Of a DNA stretch of 26,439 bases, positions 17,774-26,439 are shown piece by piece. Numbering within the stretch: position 1 is the first letter of the stretch; each line of letters begins with the position of its first letter. This DNA is from a virus. Where the stretch lies: the IMG/VR virus record IMGVR_UViG_3300006917_000129, positions 1-26,439 of that record. One strand, 5' to 3'. Below the pieces are notes generated by a model. The model was not told the origin of the DNA. It was given only the letters and a program-made list of their open reading frames with translations, and searched no databases. The translations under genes and the position numbers were made by a program.

Positions 17774-20700
17774 TGGCAGGAAAAACCGGAGGCACTTTAG
17801 GTGCAGGTAGTCTCGGTGCATCTCTTGCTGCTGTTCCACAAGAAGGTACAGCCGCTTACGATGCATACCGACAAGCACAGGAATCTAAATATCTAAATCC
17901 TGATTTTGCAAAGCAATTAGCTGCTATGGCTAAGGCTTATCCAACAGCATCTGCTGGTGCAGTTATGGGTCTTACTAAAGCAGGAGCCCCTATTGGTGGC
18001 AATACTGCTAACGCTTTGACGACACTAGATGGATCAGCACTACTTGACCAACAGCGTAATGCAGCCGTTGCTGCTGCTGCAAAGCTCAAGGAACAGAACT
18101 CTGCAAAGAAGGGTTCACCTGCTGACTTCTTAGCACCACTTACTCGTACTGCATTCATGCTTCTCTCTACACCTTTTGAGATGCTTGAAGCAACCGTTCG
18201 TAACGGTGTATCCGGTAAGGGTGGCATGAATGTATTCGATGAGACTCAAACAGGACAGGCTCTCATCAACCTTTTTAAGACTGGCAAGATTGATGTAGGT
18301 ACTGGTTTTCTTGGTGCAGATCCAAACTCTGCGGTAGGTAAAGCTTTACTTAAGGCAAAGATTGCCGCCGGCCCTTCTATGAAGGGTGGAGTTCCTTGGA
18401 CATATTCCACAGGATTAACACAAGCATTATTCGATAACCCAGAGACTAAAGCAGCTCGTACTTTCCAAGCGATTTCAGGATTCGTTCTTAATCTTGCAGC
18501 AGACCCACTCACATATGTACCGGGTGTAGGTTTACTTAAGATCGGTAAAGAAGCTGGAAAGGTTGGCGTAACACTTCGTGTTGGGCCAAAGGCCGCAGCT
18601 CGTGCAGCAGAAGCGAAGGCAGCACCGATCAAGGCTGTGGCTCGTGATGTCGAAGATGTCATGGAGGATCTCACAAAGGTTCGTGCCGAAGGCAAGGCAG
18701 CATCTGGCGATATTGCAATGCTCGAAGCAGACATCATCAAGCATCAAGATGATCTCAACGGTATCGCTGAACAGGTAGATAACACATACCAGACTTACTA
18801 CAAAGCAAAGTCTGAAGCAGATTTATTAGATGCAGAATACGGTGAACTACGCCAACGCCGTGATGCTTTAATTGCAGGTCTTAAGACTGCAACTGAAACA
18901 AAGGGTCAGCTCGTAGGTGAGGCTCGTAGAGCTGAAGACCTTATGGCTCACCGTCTAGAACTCAATACTGCTGGTCGTGCAGCAGCGGTTCAAGGCATCC
19001 TTGATGAAAAGGGTTTTGACGAAGTAGTTCGTGCAGGACAGGTACTTAAAGAACAAGAGCAATTAGCTCCGGGTCTTATCCATACACTTGAAGAAGCAGC
19101 CCTTAAGAAGGGTGATCGTGTAGCAACTCAAGGTATTCGTAATGGTGTAGATGCTGTAGTTCGTGTAGCTGCAAAGCAGAAGCCACGCCTTATCAAGTGG
19201 ACAGGTCTTATCAAGGCTGGAGATTCACCACAGGCAACTCGTGTATCTAACGAGATTGGTTCCAACCTTATCGATATTGGAACTGCTGCTGGAATCCAAG
19301 AGTCTAAGTTGCAAGGTGTTCTCGATGTAATCGATACACCGGGTGCAACCCATGCAGAACTTATCCAGTCAGCACAGAAGGCTGGACTTACAGAACAACT
19401 ATTTGCTGCATACGAAAGAGCCGGTATCCAAGGCTTTGAGAATGTAGGTGCAGTTCGTGGTGCAGGTGGTGGCGGATACGCATACTTCCCACGAACAGTA
19501 GATCCATTCGATGCAAAGATTTCTGACTTTGGTCGTTTCAAGGCTGATGCTATTGCATCTCCTGACATCAACGACCTTGGCCCACAAGCATTCACAACTA
19601 AGGGTGCAATTACCCAGCAGGTTACAGGTCTTGTAGAGGGTGCAGCAGCACCTCGTCTTACAGTCATGGAACAACTTGCTGACATCAATAAGCAACTTGC
19701 CGAAGCTGGCAAGGTGTCAAAAGGTGTCCAAAAGGAACTTGATAAGGCTGAGAGAGCTTGGAAAGATAAACTCAAGTTTGTTCAAGATCGAGTTAAGTCT
19801 GACGAAGAGGCTCGTATGCTTCTTGAAGAAGCACGAGGTCGCAAGACTCTAGCAATGGAAGCAGAGTTCGGTCTTATGACCGTAGGCGGTAAGCAGATCA
19901 TTGATTACCAGCAAGCTGCTAAAGCATTCTTTGGCCCAATGGGTCAGAACGCTGCTAAGTTTATTGCAGTCCACTATGGCCCAGAGCAGTATGACGATCT
20001 ATGGCGAGCAATGAATGGCAACATCACAGTTGATCTTGCTAAGCGTTTGGCTGCTGCAACTAGCGAAAGAGAAGTCATGGGGCTTCTTGCTAGTGAGGTT
20101 GGACTAGAACTATCTCGTGGAACCAAGATTGGTCTTGCTGCACAATCTCGTGCCATCGAATTCAAGTCAAGCTTCTATGCACCTGAGTCATTGAAACTTC
20201 ATCATGAAGGCTTTGCCAACTTCCTGCTTAATGCAGAGAATGATGCACGAGCATTCCTTCGTACCAATAAGGTAACTGCACCGTTCACACGGTTTGCACC
20301 TACCAAGAACCTTATCCATCTAGACGATGTTGATAAGTTGGTTAAGGAAATGAACGACACATTGCCATTCCTTAAAGCATCTCCTGAGCTACAGAAGACT
20401 GCTGTTAAGTCAATGATGGCTGCTGAAACATCGACTGAACGATTCAATGTCTTCATCGATACAATCAAATCTTTGGTTAAGGAGAAGGCTCCTAACCTCA
20501 CAGAAGAACAACTCCGTATGCTTGATGATGCGGCTAGAGTATTTAAGAAGGAGCAGGATGCTAACCGAAAGTTCTTGGCACAAGTTGCTGGCAAGGACAT
20601 CGGAACAAGAGAATTTAAGGTCGCTGGGAAGACACAGAAGTTCACCCAACTGGATCCACTTATTGACTCTCAACTTGCAAATTTTGTCAAATGGCCTGAC

Positions 20701-23682
20701 ATCGAAGCAATTCGTCAGCTCACAGGAAAGACAAGAAACCTCTTCTCACAGTCACAGAATGCACAGCAGCTCAGAACAATAACTACTGATCTCTTTGATT
20801 CATTCTTCAAGCAGACAGTTCTCGTAGGTCGTGTTTCATACATCCTACGAAATGTCGGCGATATGCAGGTTCGTTCATTCCTTGGTGGATCTACAACCTT
20901 GTTCAACCACCCACTTCAGTTTATCTCGATGATGATTGCTAACCCAGAGGGTAATGCAATCTCCAAGTTTGCAACTCGTTGGTCTCGTTTCGATAACACA
21001 GTATTCGGAACTAACTTTGACCAAGCAGTTAAGGAACTTGATGCTGCCGGATTTAAGTCAGCAGCACTTGGTGATGCAGATAAGTTTGCCGTAATGATGT
21101 CTCGTTCAGTAGGCGTTGGTATGGGTCAAGGCACTCGTGGTCTATCTCAGATCCTGCCTACCGGTATGCGTTTCATTACTCCGGGAGAACGAGGATTTAA
21201 TCGTGCATGGGCTGGAGCAATCCTTCAGTTCCGTGAATCATCTATGGCTCGACTTGTAGCCGGTGGTCTTACTGGTGGCATCAAGGGTGCAAACGGAAAG
21301 TTCACACCTTGGTTCAAGGAAGCAGAAGCTTTTGTTGCTAAGAAGCAAGCACAGGGTATGGATCTATCTCGTGATTACGAGAAGTTCATCGTTGACTTTA
21401 TGTTTGAGACAGAGCAGGGAATCTTGCTCCGTACCCAGATTGCAAAGGTTGATGAACTCAACCGTGCATTGATGCTTGATGCAGATGAGACTATTGCTCG
21501 TCAGGCTATGGAGAACTACTTCAAGGTAGTTACAGAAGGTGTTGATAACCTATCTGGTGGTCGTCAAGAGATCCGTGATTTCATTGCTGGCAACCCAATG
21601 GTTGCAGTTGATGGAGCCAGAACTCCGGGCTTTAATCCAAAGGGAACACAGTCCAAGGATGTATGGCTTGCCAACATCCTCAAGGGATATGTTGATTCAA
21701 CAGACATCTCAAAGGCTATCGGTCAGTTAAAGCTTCCAACAGATGATGTTCGTGCCATTGCATCCTTCCGAGGACAATGGGATCGAGTAGCATCTAAGTT
21801 CTTCCAAGTATCTGCATCTATTGAAAAGCGAGCAGCACTTGGCCCAGAGTTTAAGCAGCAATACTGGAACGGTGTTGCAGAGAACCTAAACCTCATGACT
21901 AAGGCTGAGGCAGAGAAGGTTCTTGCTATTGCTGAGAAAGAACTTCGTGGAGTTAAAGTCTTTGGAGTCAAGGCAGGGTTTGAGAACCCAGCATTGGTTC
22001 GTATGCGTGAAGCAGTCAAGACACTCGATGATCGAGGACTTGTTGCAGACGATATGCATACAATCGCCAACAACTATGCTGCACGACAACTAGAGAAGCT
22101 TTACTACGATGCAATGCGACAGAAGCAGTATGCAGTTGCAGCTCGTTTAATATCTCCATTCGCAGCAGCATGGGGTAACACCATTGCTACATGGAGCAAG
22201 TTGATTGGCACAGATGTAGCCAACACATTCCGCCTACAAGGTAAGGCCCGTACTTACAAGGCTGCTAATGCTTTCGAGTTCCTAACTCATCCAGAGACAG
22301 GTGTCATTTACGAATGGACTGGTCAGAACTGGGATGATCCGGGCCAAGGATTTATCTACAAAGATCCAACCTATGGTGATCCTCGTATGGTTATTCCACT
22401 AGCCGGTAATGCACTTGGCTGGATGCTTTCAACAGCAGTAGGTGAAGCAGTACCTGCGATGCCTACATCGCTTTCGATTCCATCTTTGAACCTTGCATTC
22501 AGCAACGAATTGCTACCGGGTGTAGGCCCTGCTATTCAGCTTTCATTGGGCAAGATTATTCAGAACCAAGAAGGTTGGGCAGCGGATCAACTCCGTGACA
22601 TCATCTATCCATTCGGAGCCCCAGAGGGTAAGACTGGAATCGTTGAGCAGTTCACACCTGCGTGGGCTCAACGAGTTCTCTATGGTCTTGGTATGAACAA
22701 CTTCCAAGAGAAGAGTGTTTCAACCCTTCGACCATTGATGACATACCTTGCATCAACAGGTAGTTACGGTGACTTCCCACTTACAGGTGAAGCACAAGCA
22801 AAGCTTCTTGAAGATGCTGGCAAGGTCAATCGAGTCCTAGCCCTATGGCGTGGTATCACACAGAATGTGGCTCCCGGAGCCATTGCACCTCAGATCCTTG
22901 CTAAGGACAAAGAGGGTGAACTCCATGTTCAGGCTCTCATGTTTAATGACTTCTTGCAGATCCGTGCAAACAACCCAGACAGCTACGAAATTGCAGTAGC
23001 CAAGTGGGCAGATAAGTACGGCGAGAATGCACTCTTCTCATTGGTATCAGGATCTCGTGGTGGTATTACACCAACCAGCGATGCATGGAACTTCTATACA
23101 AATAACCGTAAAGATGCCAATGCAGTACCAAATGCGTTTGCCCTCTTCTTCCCCGGTGGACAATACTCACAAGAGTATGCAAAGTGGCAAGAACAGCGTG
23201 GCCAGCGATTTAAGTTATCCCCTGCTGAAATGCAAATGGAAGCAGCTCGTTATGTATACACAGCTCGTAAGGCTAAGTTACAAAGCGATGAAGCCATTGC
23301 TATCCAGCAAGGCGAAGATCCAAAGATGGCTCATCAGGTCTATATGACTCGTAAGGCTGCATTGGATGATGACTTCGGTGGTCAGCCAGACTTCCGTGCA
23401 GCAGGTGTACCTCGTGAGACACTTGTTAAGGAAGTAACTCAGGCACTTAAGAACCCTAAGTTTGCAGAGACAGAATCTGGTAAAGGCTTGGCTAAGTTCT
23501 TACAGGCTCGTGAGTCAGCTTTGAATTCTGTGGCACAAGCAGGATACAAAACGCTTACAGGTAAAGGCGTAGAAAATGTAGCACAATGGTTAGACCAGAC
23601 TGCTTACCAGATCATCTCAGAGCATCCAGATTTCTCCGTGATGTACTGGCGTGTGTTTGCGACAGAGACAGGAAATAATTGA
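17773..23682 (+). CDS. Giant 1969-residue probable virion or ejection protein
   Basis: One unbroken frame of 5.9 kb starting as TAATG. The N-terminus is Gly/Ala-rich. Residues about 120-260 hold hydrophobic helices (RTAFMLLSTPFEMLEA, GFVLNLAADPLTYVPG). Two long coiled-coil-like regions lie near 272-397 and 629-700. Later parts alternate helical stretches with segments such as SYILRNVGDMQVRSFLGG (about 1018) and AARLISPFAAAWGNTIATWS (about 1456). The C-terminal 250 residues are helical and charged. There is no protease, lysozyme or polymerase motif. Size and helical make-up suggest an internal core or DNA-ejection protein, or a tail measure protein; being next to the portal and before any capsid gene favours the former. 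Its function is inferred. Confidence 0.75.
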   Translation: MAGKTGGTLGAGSLGASLAAVPQEGTAAYDAYRQAQESKYLNPDFAKQLAAMAKAYPTASAGAVMGLTKAGAPIGGNTANALTTLDGSALLDQQRNAAVAAAAKLKEQNSAKKGSPADFLAPLTRTAFMLLSTPFEMLEATVRNGVSGKGGMNVFDETQTGQALINLFKTGKIDVGTGFLGADPNSAVGKALLKAKIAAGPSMKGGVPWTYSTGLTQALFDNPETKAARTFQAISGFVLNLAADPLTYVPGVGLLKIGKEAGKVGVTLRVGPKAAARAAEAKAAPIKAVARDVEDVMEDLTKVRAEGKAASGDIAMLEADIIKHQDDLNGIAEQVDNTYQTYYKAKSEADLLDAEYGELRQRRDALIAGLKTATETKGQLVGEARRAEDLMAHRLELNTAGRAAAVQGILDEKGFDEVVRAGQVLKEQEQLAPGLIHTLEEAALKKGDRVATQGIRNGVDAVVRVAAKQKPRLIKWTGLIKAGDSPQATRVSNEIGSNLIDIGTAAGIQESKLQGVLDVIDTPGATHAELIQSAQKAGLTEQLFAAYERAGIQGFENVGAVRGAGGGGYAYFPRTVDPFDAKISDFGRFKADAIASPDINDLGPQAFTTKGAITQQVTGLVEGAAAPRLTVMEQLADINKQLAEAGKVSKGVQKELDKAERAWKDKLKFVQDRVKSDEEARMLLEEARGRKTLAMEAEFGLMTVGGKQIIDYQQAAKAFFGPMGQNAAKFIAVHYGPEQYDDLWRAMNGNITVDLAKRLAAATSEREVMGLLASEVGLELSRGTKIGLAAQSRAIEFKSSFYAPESLKLHHEGFANFLLNAENDARAFLRTNKVTAPFTRFAPTKNLIHLDDVDKLVKEMNDTLPFLKASPELQKTAVKSMMAAETSTERFNVFIDTIKSLVKEKAPNLTEEQLRMLDDAARVFKKEQDANRKFLAQVAGKDIGTREFKVAGKTQKFTQLDPLIDSQLANFVKWPDIEAIRQLTGKTRNLFSQSQNAQQLRTITTDLFDSFFKQTVLVGRVSYILRNVGDMQVRSFLGGSTTLFNHPLQFISMMIANPEGNAISKFATRWSRFDNTVFGTNFDQAVKELDAAGFKSAALGDADKFAVMMSRSVGVGMGQGTRGLSQILPTGMRFITPGERGFNRAWAGAILQFRESSMARLVAGGLTGGIKGANGKFTPWFKEAEAFVAKKQAQGMDLSRDYEKFIVDFMFETEQGILLRTQIAKVDELNRALMLDADETIARQAMENYFKVVTEGVDNLSGGRQEIRDFIAGNPMVAVDGARTPGFNPKGTQSKDVWLANILKGYVDSTDISKAIGQLKLPTDDVRAIASFRGQWDRVASKFFQVSASIEKRAALGPEFKQQYWNGVAENLNLMTKAEAEKVLAIAEKELRGVKVFGVKAGFENPALVRMREAVKTLDDRGLVADDMHTIANNYAARQLEKLYYDAMRQKQYAVAARLISPFAAAWGNTIATWSKLIGTDVANTFRLQGKARTYKAANAFEFLTHPETGVIYEWTGQNWDDPGQGFIYKDPTYGDPRMVIPLAGNALGWMLSTAVGEAVPAMPTSLSIPSLNLAFSNELLPGVGPAIQLSLGKIIQNQEGWAADQLRDIIYPFGAPEGKTGIVEQFTPAWAQRVLYGLGMNNFQEKSVSTLRPLMTYLASTGSYGDFPLTGEAQAKLLEDAGKVNRVLALWRGITQNVAPGAIAPQILAKDKEGELHVQALMFNDFLQIRANNPDSYEIAVAKWADKYGENALFSLVSGSRGGITPTSDAWNFYTNNRKDANAVPNAFALFFPGGQYSQEYAKWQEQRGQRFKLSPAEMQMEAARYVYTARKAKLQSDEAIAIQQGEDPKMAHQVYMTRKAALDDDFGGQPDFRAAGVPRETLVKEVTQALKNPKFAETESGKGLAKFLQARESALNSVAQAGYKTLTGKGVENVAQWLDQTAYQIISEHPDFSVMYWRVFATETGNN

Positions 23683-24428
23683 TGGCAGAGAACCAATATG
23701 TAGCACCTTCCGTAGGTGGTGCAAATTCATACCCAGTACAAGGTGCAAAGGTATTCCGCCCTGGTGTTGTATACACAGATCCTAAGACTGGCAAGAAGGT
23801 AGATGTAACTGGAAAGATTTACTCTGCCCTTTACCAAGTTTCTGATGCACAGGTATGGCAAATCCTTGGCGAGCAGATTAAGAGCCAAGCAGATCAGAAC
23901 CAGATTAAAGCTCTTATGGTTCAAGGTGGCCAACTATCTAAGTCTGATTTCCAGACTGCCTATTGGGGCAAGGCTGATACAGAAGCATTTAAGAAACTAC
24001 TTGGTGAAGCCAATGCTGATGGTGGTCGTACATGGCAAGAGAAGTTATCTGCTATCGGTGAAGGTGGCGGAGGAGATCCAAAGACAACGACTCAGAAAGT
24101 TACAAGTCTTTCTACTCCCGAAGAAGCACGAGCAATAGTGCAGAATGCTCTTCGTGCAAAGCTTGGTCGTGACCCACGAGACAATGAATTCAAGCAGTTG
24201 GTTCAGACTCTTTCATCTGCTGAACGAGCAAACCCATCGATCACTACCCAGACTCAAACAGCACCGGGTCAGTTCTCAACTACAACTACTGGAGGCCTAT
24301 CAATGGCTGGCAAGGAACAAGTCCTTGAAGAAGCAATCATGGCTACCCCAGAGCTTGAAACTGAAGCAGTCAATAAGACCCTTAACTCATACGGTGATGT
24401 CATAGCCAGAATTGCAGGTGTCCGATAA
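23682..24428 (+). CDS. Probable virion protein, 248 residues
   Basis: The start is the ATG at 23682, overlapping the giant gene's stop as TGATG; a TTG one codon earlier is less likely. The protein is soluble: GAKVFRPGVVYTDPKTGKKV near the start, a helical middle, a Gly spacer (GEGGGGDP), then a helix STPEEARAIVQNALRAKLGR and a Thr/Gly-rich stretch (TTTTGGLS) before a last helix. It shares the opening MAEN with the next gene's product. Thr/Gly linkers between helices suggest a multi-part virion protein. It is unrecognised. Confidence 0.7.
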   Translation: MAENQYVAPSVGGANSYPVQGAKVFRPGVVYTDPKTGKKVDVTGKIYSALYQVSDAQVWQILGEQIKSQADQNQIKALMVQGGQLSKSDFQTAYWGKADTEAFKKLLGEANADGGRTWQEKLSAIGEGGGGDPKTTTQKVTSLSTPEEARAIVQNALRAKLGRDPRDNEFKQLVQTLSSAERANPSITTQTQTAPGQFSTTTTGGLSMAGKEQVLEEAIMATPELETEAVNKTLNSYGDVIARIAGVR

Positions 24429-26212
24429 TGGCAGAGAACAAGAATCCAGATATTGGCAAACTCGTAGCCGATGCCGTAGCCAATGCTAATGCTGCTAAGG
24501 CGGCTCGTGAAGATGCAAAGCGTAAAGCCAATGAGATCAAGGCTAAGAACGATGCAGAACTTCGAGTAAAGACAACTGCACAAAATCGTATTAAGTATGC
24601 TGAAGGTCTTCAAGGATCAATCGATAACGATCTATTTGTTATCAAGCAACTTCTCCGCAAACAGGAGACACAAGAATTATCTACTGCCGATCTTCGTGAC
24701 TTACAGTATTACGCCAAGCGTTATCAATCAACAGTAGATGCACAGACAAAGGCTTATCAAGAAGCCAAAGACCTTGCTGCTGGAAAGTATCAAGTAGATG
24801 CACAAGGCAAGCTCACCACTAAGAGTGGTGCAACCGTTGGGTCTGACACAGAAGACTCAGATGGCGATGGCATCCCAAACATCAAAGATAATCTTCCTAA
24901 CTACCCAAACCCTAACCAAGCAACTGGCAAGGTAGGTTCACAGGGAACTGCTGCACAAGAAGCAGGTGCAACTGGTGGTAATACTGGAGGCAATACTGGT
25001 GGAAACACCGGAGGTAACAAGGGTGGCAACACAGGTGGAACTGGTGGCGGTGGAGATAAATACACCGGAACAGGAACTGCTGAGAAGCCATACCTAAAAA
25101 ACGGTAAGCCATTCACAGGATCTGCCAATGGTAAGAATTACCAAAACGGAATTATAGTAGATGCAAATGCATTGACAGCAGATCAACAAGCAAAGCTTGG
25201 TGAATACGGTAGCAAGTACCTTATCGATTACTTTAAGGACAACTACCCAGACATCTATAAGAAGCTTGTTAGCATGGCTCGTACAGGTGAGTCTGCTGCA
25301 AATGTCGAGGCTTATCTTTCAGGTACCGCTTGGGCTAAGGATGTAAATCAAAGAGCATTTGCTCTCATCGGTGCAGCCGAACTTGCTAACGGCGTAAAGC
25401 TCGATCAAGCAACTAAAGATCAGTACCGAGATCAGTACCTTGCCAAAGTCAAGAGCATGGATGAGATCAAGTACGACATTGGTCTTAAGACTATTGCTCA
25501 GTTCCAGTTGGATACAGTTAAGCCAGATATTGCTAACTCAATCCGTGCAGGAAATACTTTTGCTCAGGCAGCGGCAGATTACATCGACATCTACCGTAAG
25601 AACCTTGAGATTGCTGCATCTGCATTCAAGGTAGATGATAAGCAATTCCAGACACTTCTTATCAGTTCATCTAACATCAGCGACTTTGAGAAGAAGCTTC
25701 GCCGTACAGACCAGTACCTATCTCAGCCTAAAGTCCAGCAACAGATCAACTCAAACAAGATTATGGTTACTACTAAGTACCGTCAGTTTGGATTGAAACT
25801 TACTGCTGAGGCAGCAGATGCACTTGCTAAGAATGTTTTCCTTGGAGATACATCTAACGAACAGATTGATGAGAACCTTCGCCAAGAAGCGGTTAAGTTG
25901 TTCCCAGCATTCCGTGATCGTATCCTCAACGGAGAGTCTCCACTATCAATCGCAAGCCCATACATTGGGGCAATCTCTCGTATCCTAGAAATCCCAGAAG
26001 GCTCATTGGATCTTGAGGATCCAACAGTCCGTAAGGCGATGATTGGTGCAACTACAACTGTAGGAGATAAGACAACATCGACTGTTACTCCATTGTGGCA
26101 GTTCGAGCAAGACCTATACAAGGACAGCCGTTGGCAATACACAGCCAACGCAAGAGCTAAGGCTGACAGCATTCTCGTAGATGTCGGTTCAAGATTCGGA
26201 GTGATTCCATAA
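24428..26212 (+). CDS. Probable virion protein with a calcium-type repeat and GGNT linker, 594 residues
   Basis: TAATG start. Residues 12-110 form a charged helical, coiled-coil-like region (AKAAREDAKRKANEIKAKND). Residues 140-163 are a thrombospondin type 3-like acidic loop, DTEDSDGDGIPNIKDNLP, with the D-x-D-x-D-G-D-G-I-P-N pattern that binds calcium in secreted proteins. Residues 182-209 are a GGNT repeat linker. From about 230 to the end is a long helical domain (ANALTADQQAKLGEYGSKYL, YLSGTAWAKDVNQRAFALIG and onwards). The role is unknown. A folded C-terminal domain on a flexible linker suits a virion protein that extends outward or is ejected. It overlaps the LysM gene start. Confidence 0.72.
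   Translation: MAENKNPDIGKLVADAVANANAAKAAREDAKRKANEIKAKNDAELRVKTTAQNRIKYAEGLQGSIDNDLFVIKQLLRKQETQELSTADLRDLQYYAKRYQSTVDAQTKAYQEAKDLAAGKYQVDAQGKLTTKSGATVGSDTEDSDGDGIPNIKDNLPNYPNPNQATGKVGSQGTAAQEAGATGGNTGGNTGGNTGGNKGGNTGGTGGGGDKYTGTGTAEKPYLKNGKPFTGSANGKNYQNGIIVDANALTADQQAKLGEYGSKYLIDYFKDNYPDIYKKLVSMARTGESAANVEAYLSGTAWAKDVNQRAFALIGAAELANGVKLDQATKDQYRDQYLAKVKSMDEIKYDIGLKTIAQFQLDTVKPDIANSIRAGNTFAQAAADYIDIYRKNLEIAASAFKVDDKQFQTLLISSSNISDFEKKLRRTDQYLSQPKVQQQINSNKIMVTTKYRQFGLKLTAEAADALAKNVFLGDTSNEQIDENLRQEAVKLFPAFRDRILNGESPLSIASPYIGAISRILEIPEGSLDLEDPTVRKAMIGATTTVGDKTTSTVTPLWQFEQDLYKDSRWQYTANARAKADSILVDVGSRFGVIP
24974..25054 (+). repeat. In-frame GGNT-coding repeat
   Basis: Degenerate 12-base units coding Gly-Gly-Asn-Thr four to six times with synonymous variation between units, so the repeat is kept at the protein level. 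Such tracts can change length by slippage. Confidence 0.75.
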
Positions 26213-26439
26213 TGGCAGAAAAAGTAACGGCTAAGTCCGGAGATACCCTTTCCGGTATTGCAAAGGCCAATGGCACTACTGTTGCCCAGATCCTTGCCGA
26301 TAACCCAACGCTTGCAGCTCGAGCATCAGCAGGACAAACAGTTCTTTTTAGTGGAACTAAAGTAAATATCACATCTCCACAAACAGCAACTAATCCTTAT
26401 GCTGGAACGACTACTGGTGCAGGCGTAGGACTTGGAACA
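26212..26439 (+). CDS. LysM-domain protein, N-terminal part (runs off the window)
   Basis: ATG at 26212 overlaps the preceding stop as TAATG. The 76 visible residues begin with one LysM module at residues 4-48: VTAKSGDTLSGIAKANGTTV, AQILADNP and the closing QTVLFSG. After it comes a Thr/Gly/Ala-rich linker (TATNPYAGTTTGAGVGLG). LysM binds N-acetylglucosamine in peptidoglycan. In a virion operon it points to a tail- or ejection-linked wall-binding or wall-degrading protein whose catalytic part would lie beyond the window. Confidence 0.82.
   Translation, partial: MAEKVTAKSGDTLSGIAKANGTTVAQILADNPTLAARASAGQTVLFSGTKVNITSPQTATNPYAGTTTGAGVGLGT

Noticed and set aside
19128-19775. 215-residue antisense frame inside the giant gene, and several others there
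   Set aside because: The plus strand frame is continuous with phage-like codons and coupled ends; antisense frames are Ser/Ala/Arg-rich shadows without ribosome sites.
24974-25054. Possible CRISPR-like or non-coding tandem repeat
   Set aside because: Units are in frame, vary at synonymous positions and have no spacers; it is a protein linker.

Overview
The window is a stretch of tailed double-stranded DNA phage genome whose host is very probably an actinobacterium. A terminase large subunit, a portal protein, a CHAP endolysin and tightly overlapping genes identify it as phage. A WhiB-type protein, an Rpf-type muralytic domain and several small proteins resembling ones known mainly from actinobacteriophages point to the host. 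The moderate GC of both arms would fit a freshwater actinobacterium, but that is inference. No rRNA, tRNA, integrase, transposase or CRISPR array was seen, and no DNA polymerase or major capsid gene lies in the window.

Layout. (1) 1-1690, plus strand: the end of a Pro/Glu-rich protein, two small membrane proteins (holin candidates), a CHAP endolysin, one more small membrane protein, then a strong intrinsic terminator. (2) 1903-8849, plus strand: an almost gapless operon for replication, recombination and takeover, with a glycosyltransferase-like protein, a Cas4/RecB-like nuclease, a GRF-type zinc finger protein, a WhiB-like regulator, a RecA/DnaB-type ATPase, an Hjc-like resolvase, a DnaG-type primase split over two reading frames, a DUF1599-type protein, a sigma-like factor, a PD-(D/E)XK-like protein and an FmdB-type zinc ribbon. 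It ends in hairpins at 8857-8906. (3) 8922-12562, minus strand: thirteen small genes in an island with unusual base-word use (GATC very frequent, CAG/CTG rare). They fall into three blocks, each opening with the same 19-20 base element just before the first start codon. The last block carries a 41-residue membrane peptide and a secreted Rpf-like lysozyme. (4) 12563-13356: a divergent gene-free region rich in dyads, including a perfect Crp/GlxR-type site inside a candidate rightward promoter and three GCGAGC hexamers at exact 10-base spacing. (5) 13357-26439, plus strand: terminase, portal, three small proteins, a 1969-residue protein, two further probable virion proteins and the start of a LysM protein that runs off the end.

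The right-hand structural operon could lead, across a circularly permuted or repeat-ended genome, into the lysis genes at the left edge. The best candidates for new biology are the repeated start-associated element of the minus-strand island, the regulatory or packaging region before the terminase, the frame-split primase, and the pairing of phage WhiB and sigma-like genes. All functions are read from motifs by eye; no database search was possible.
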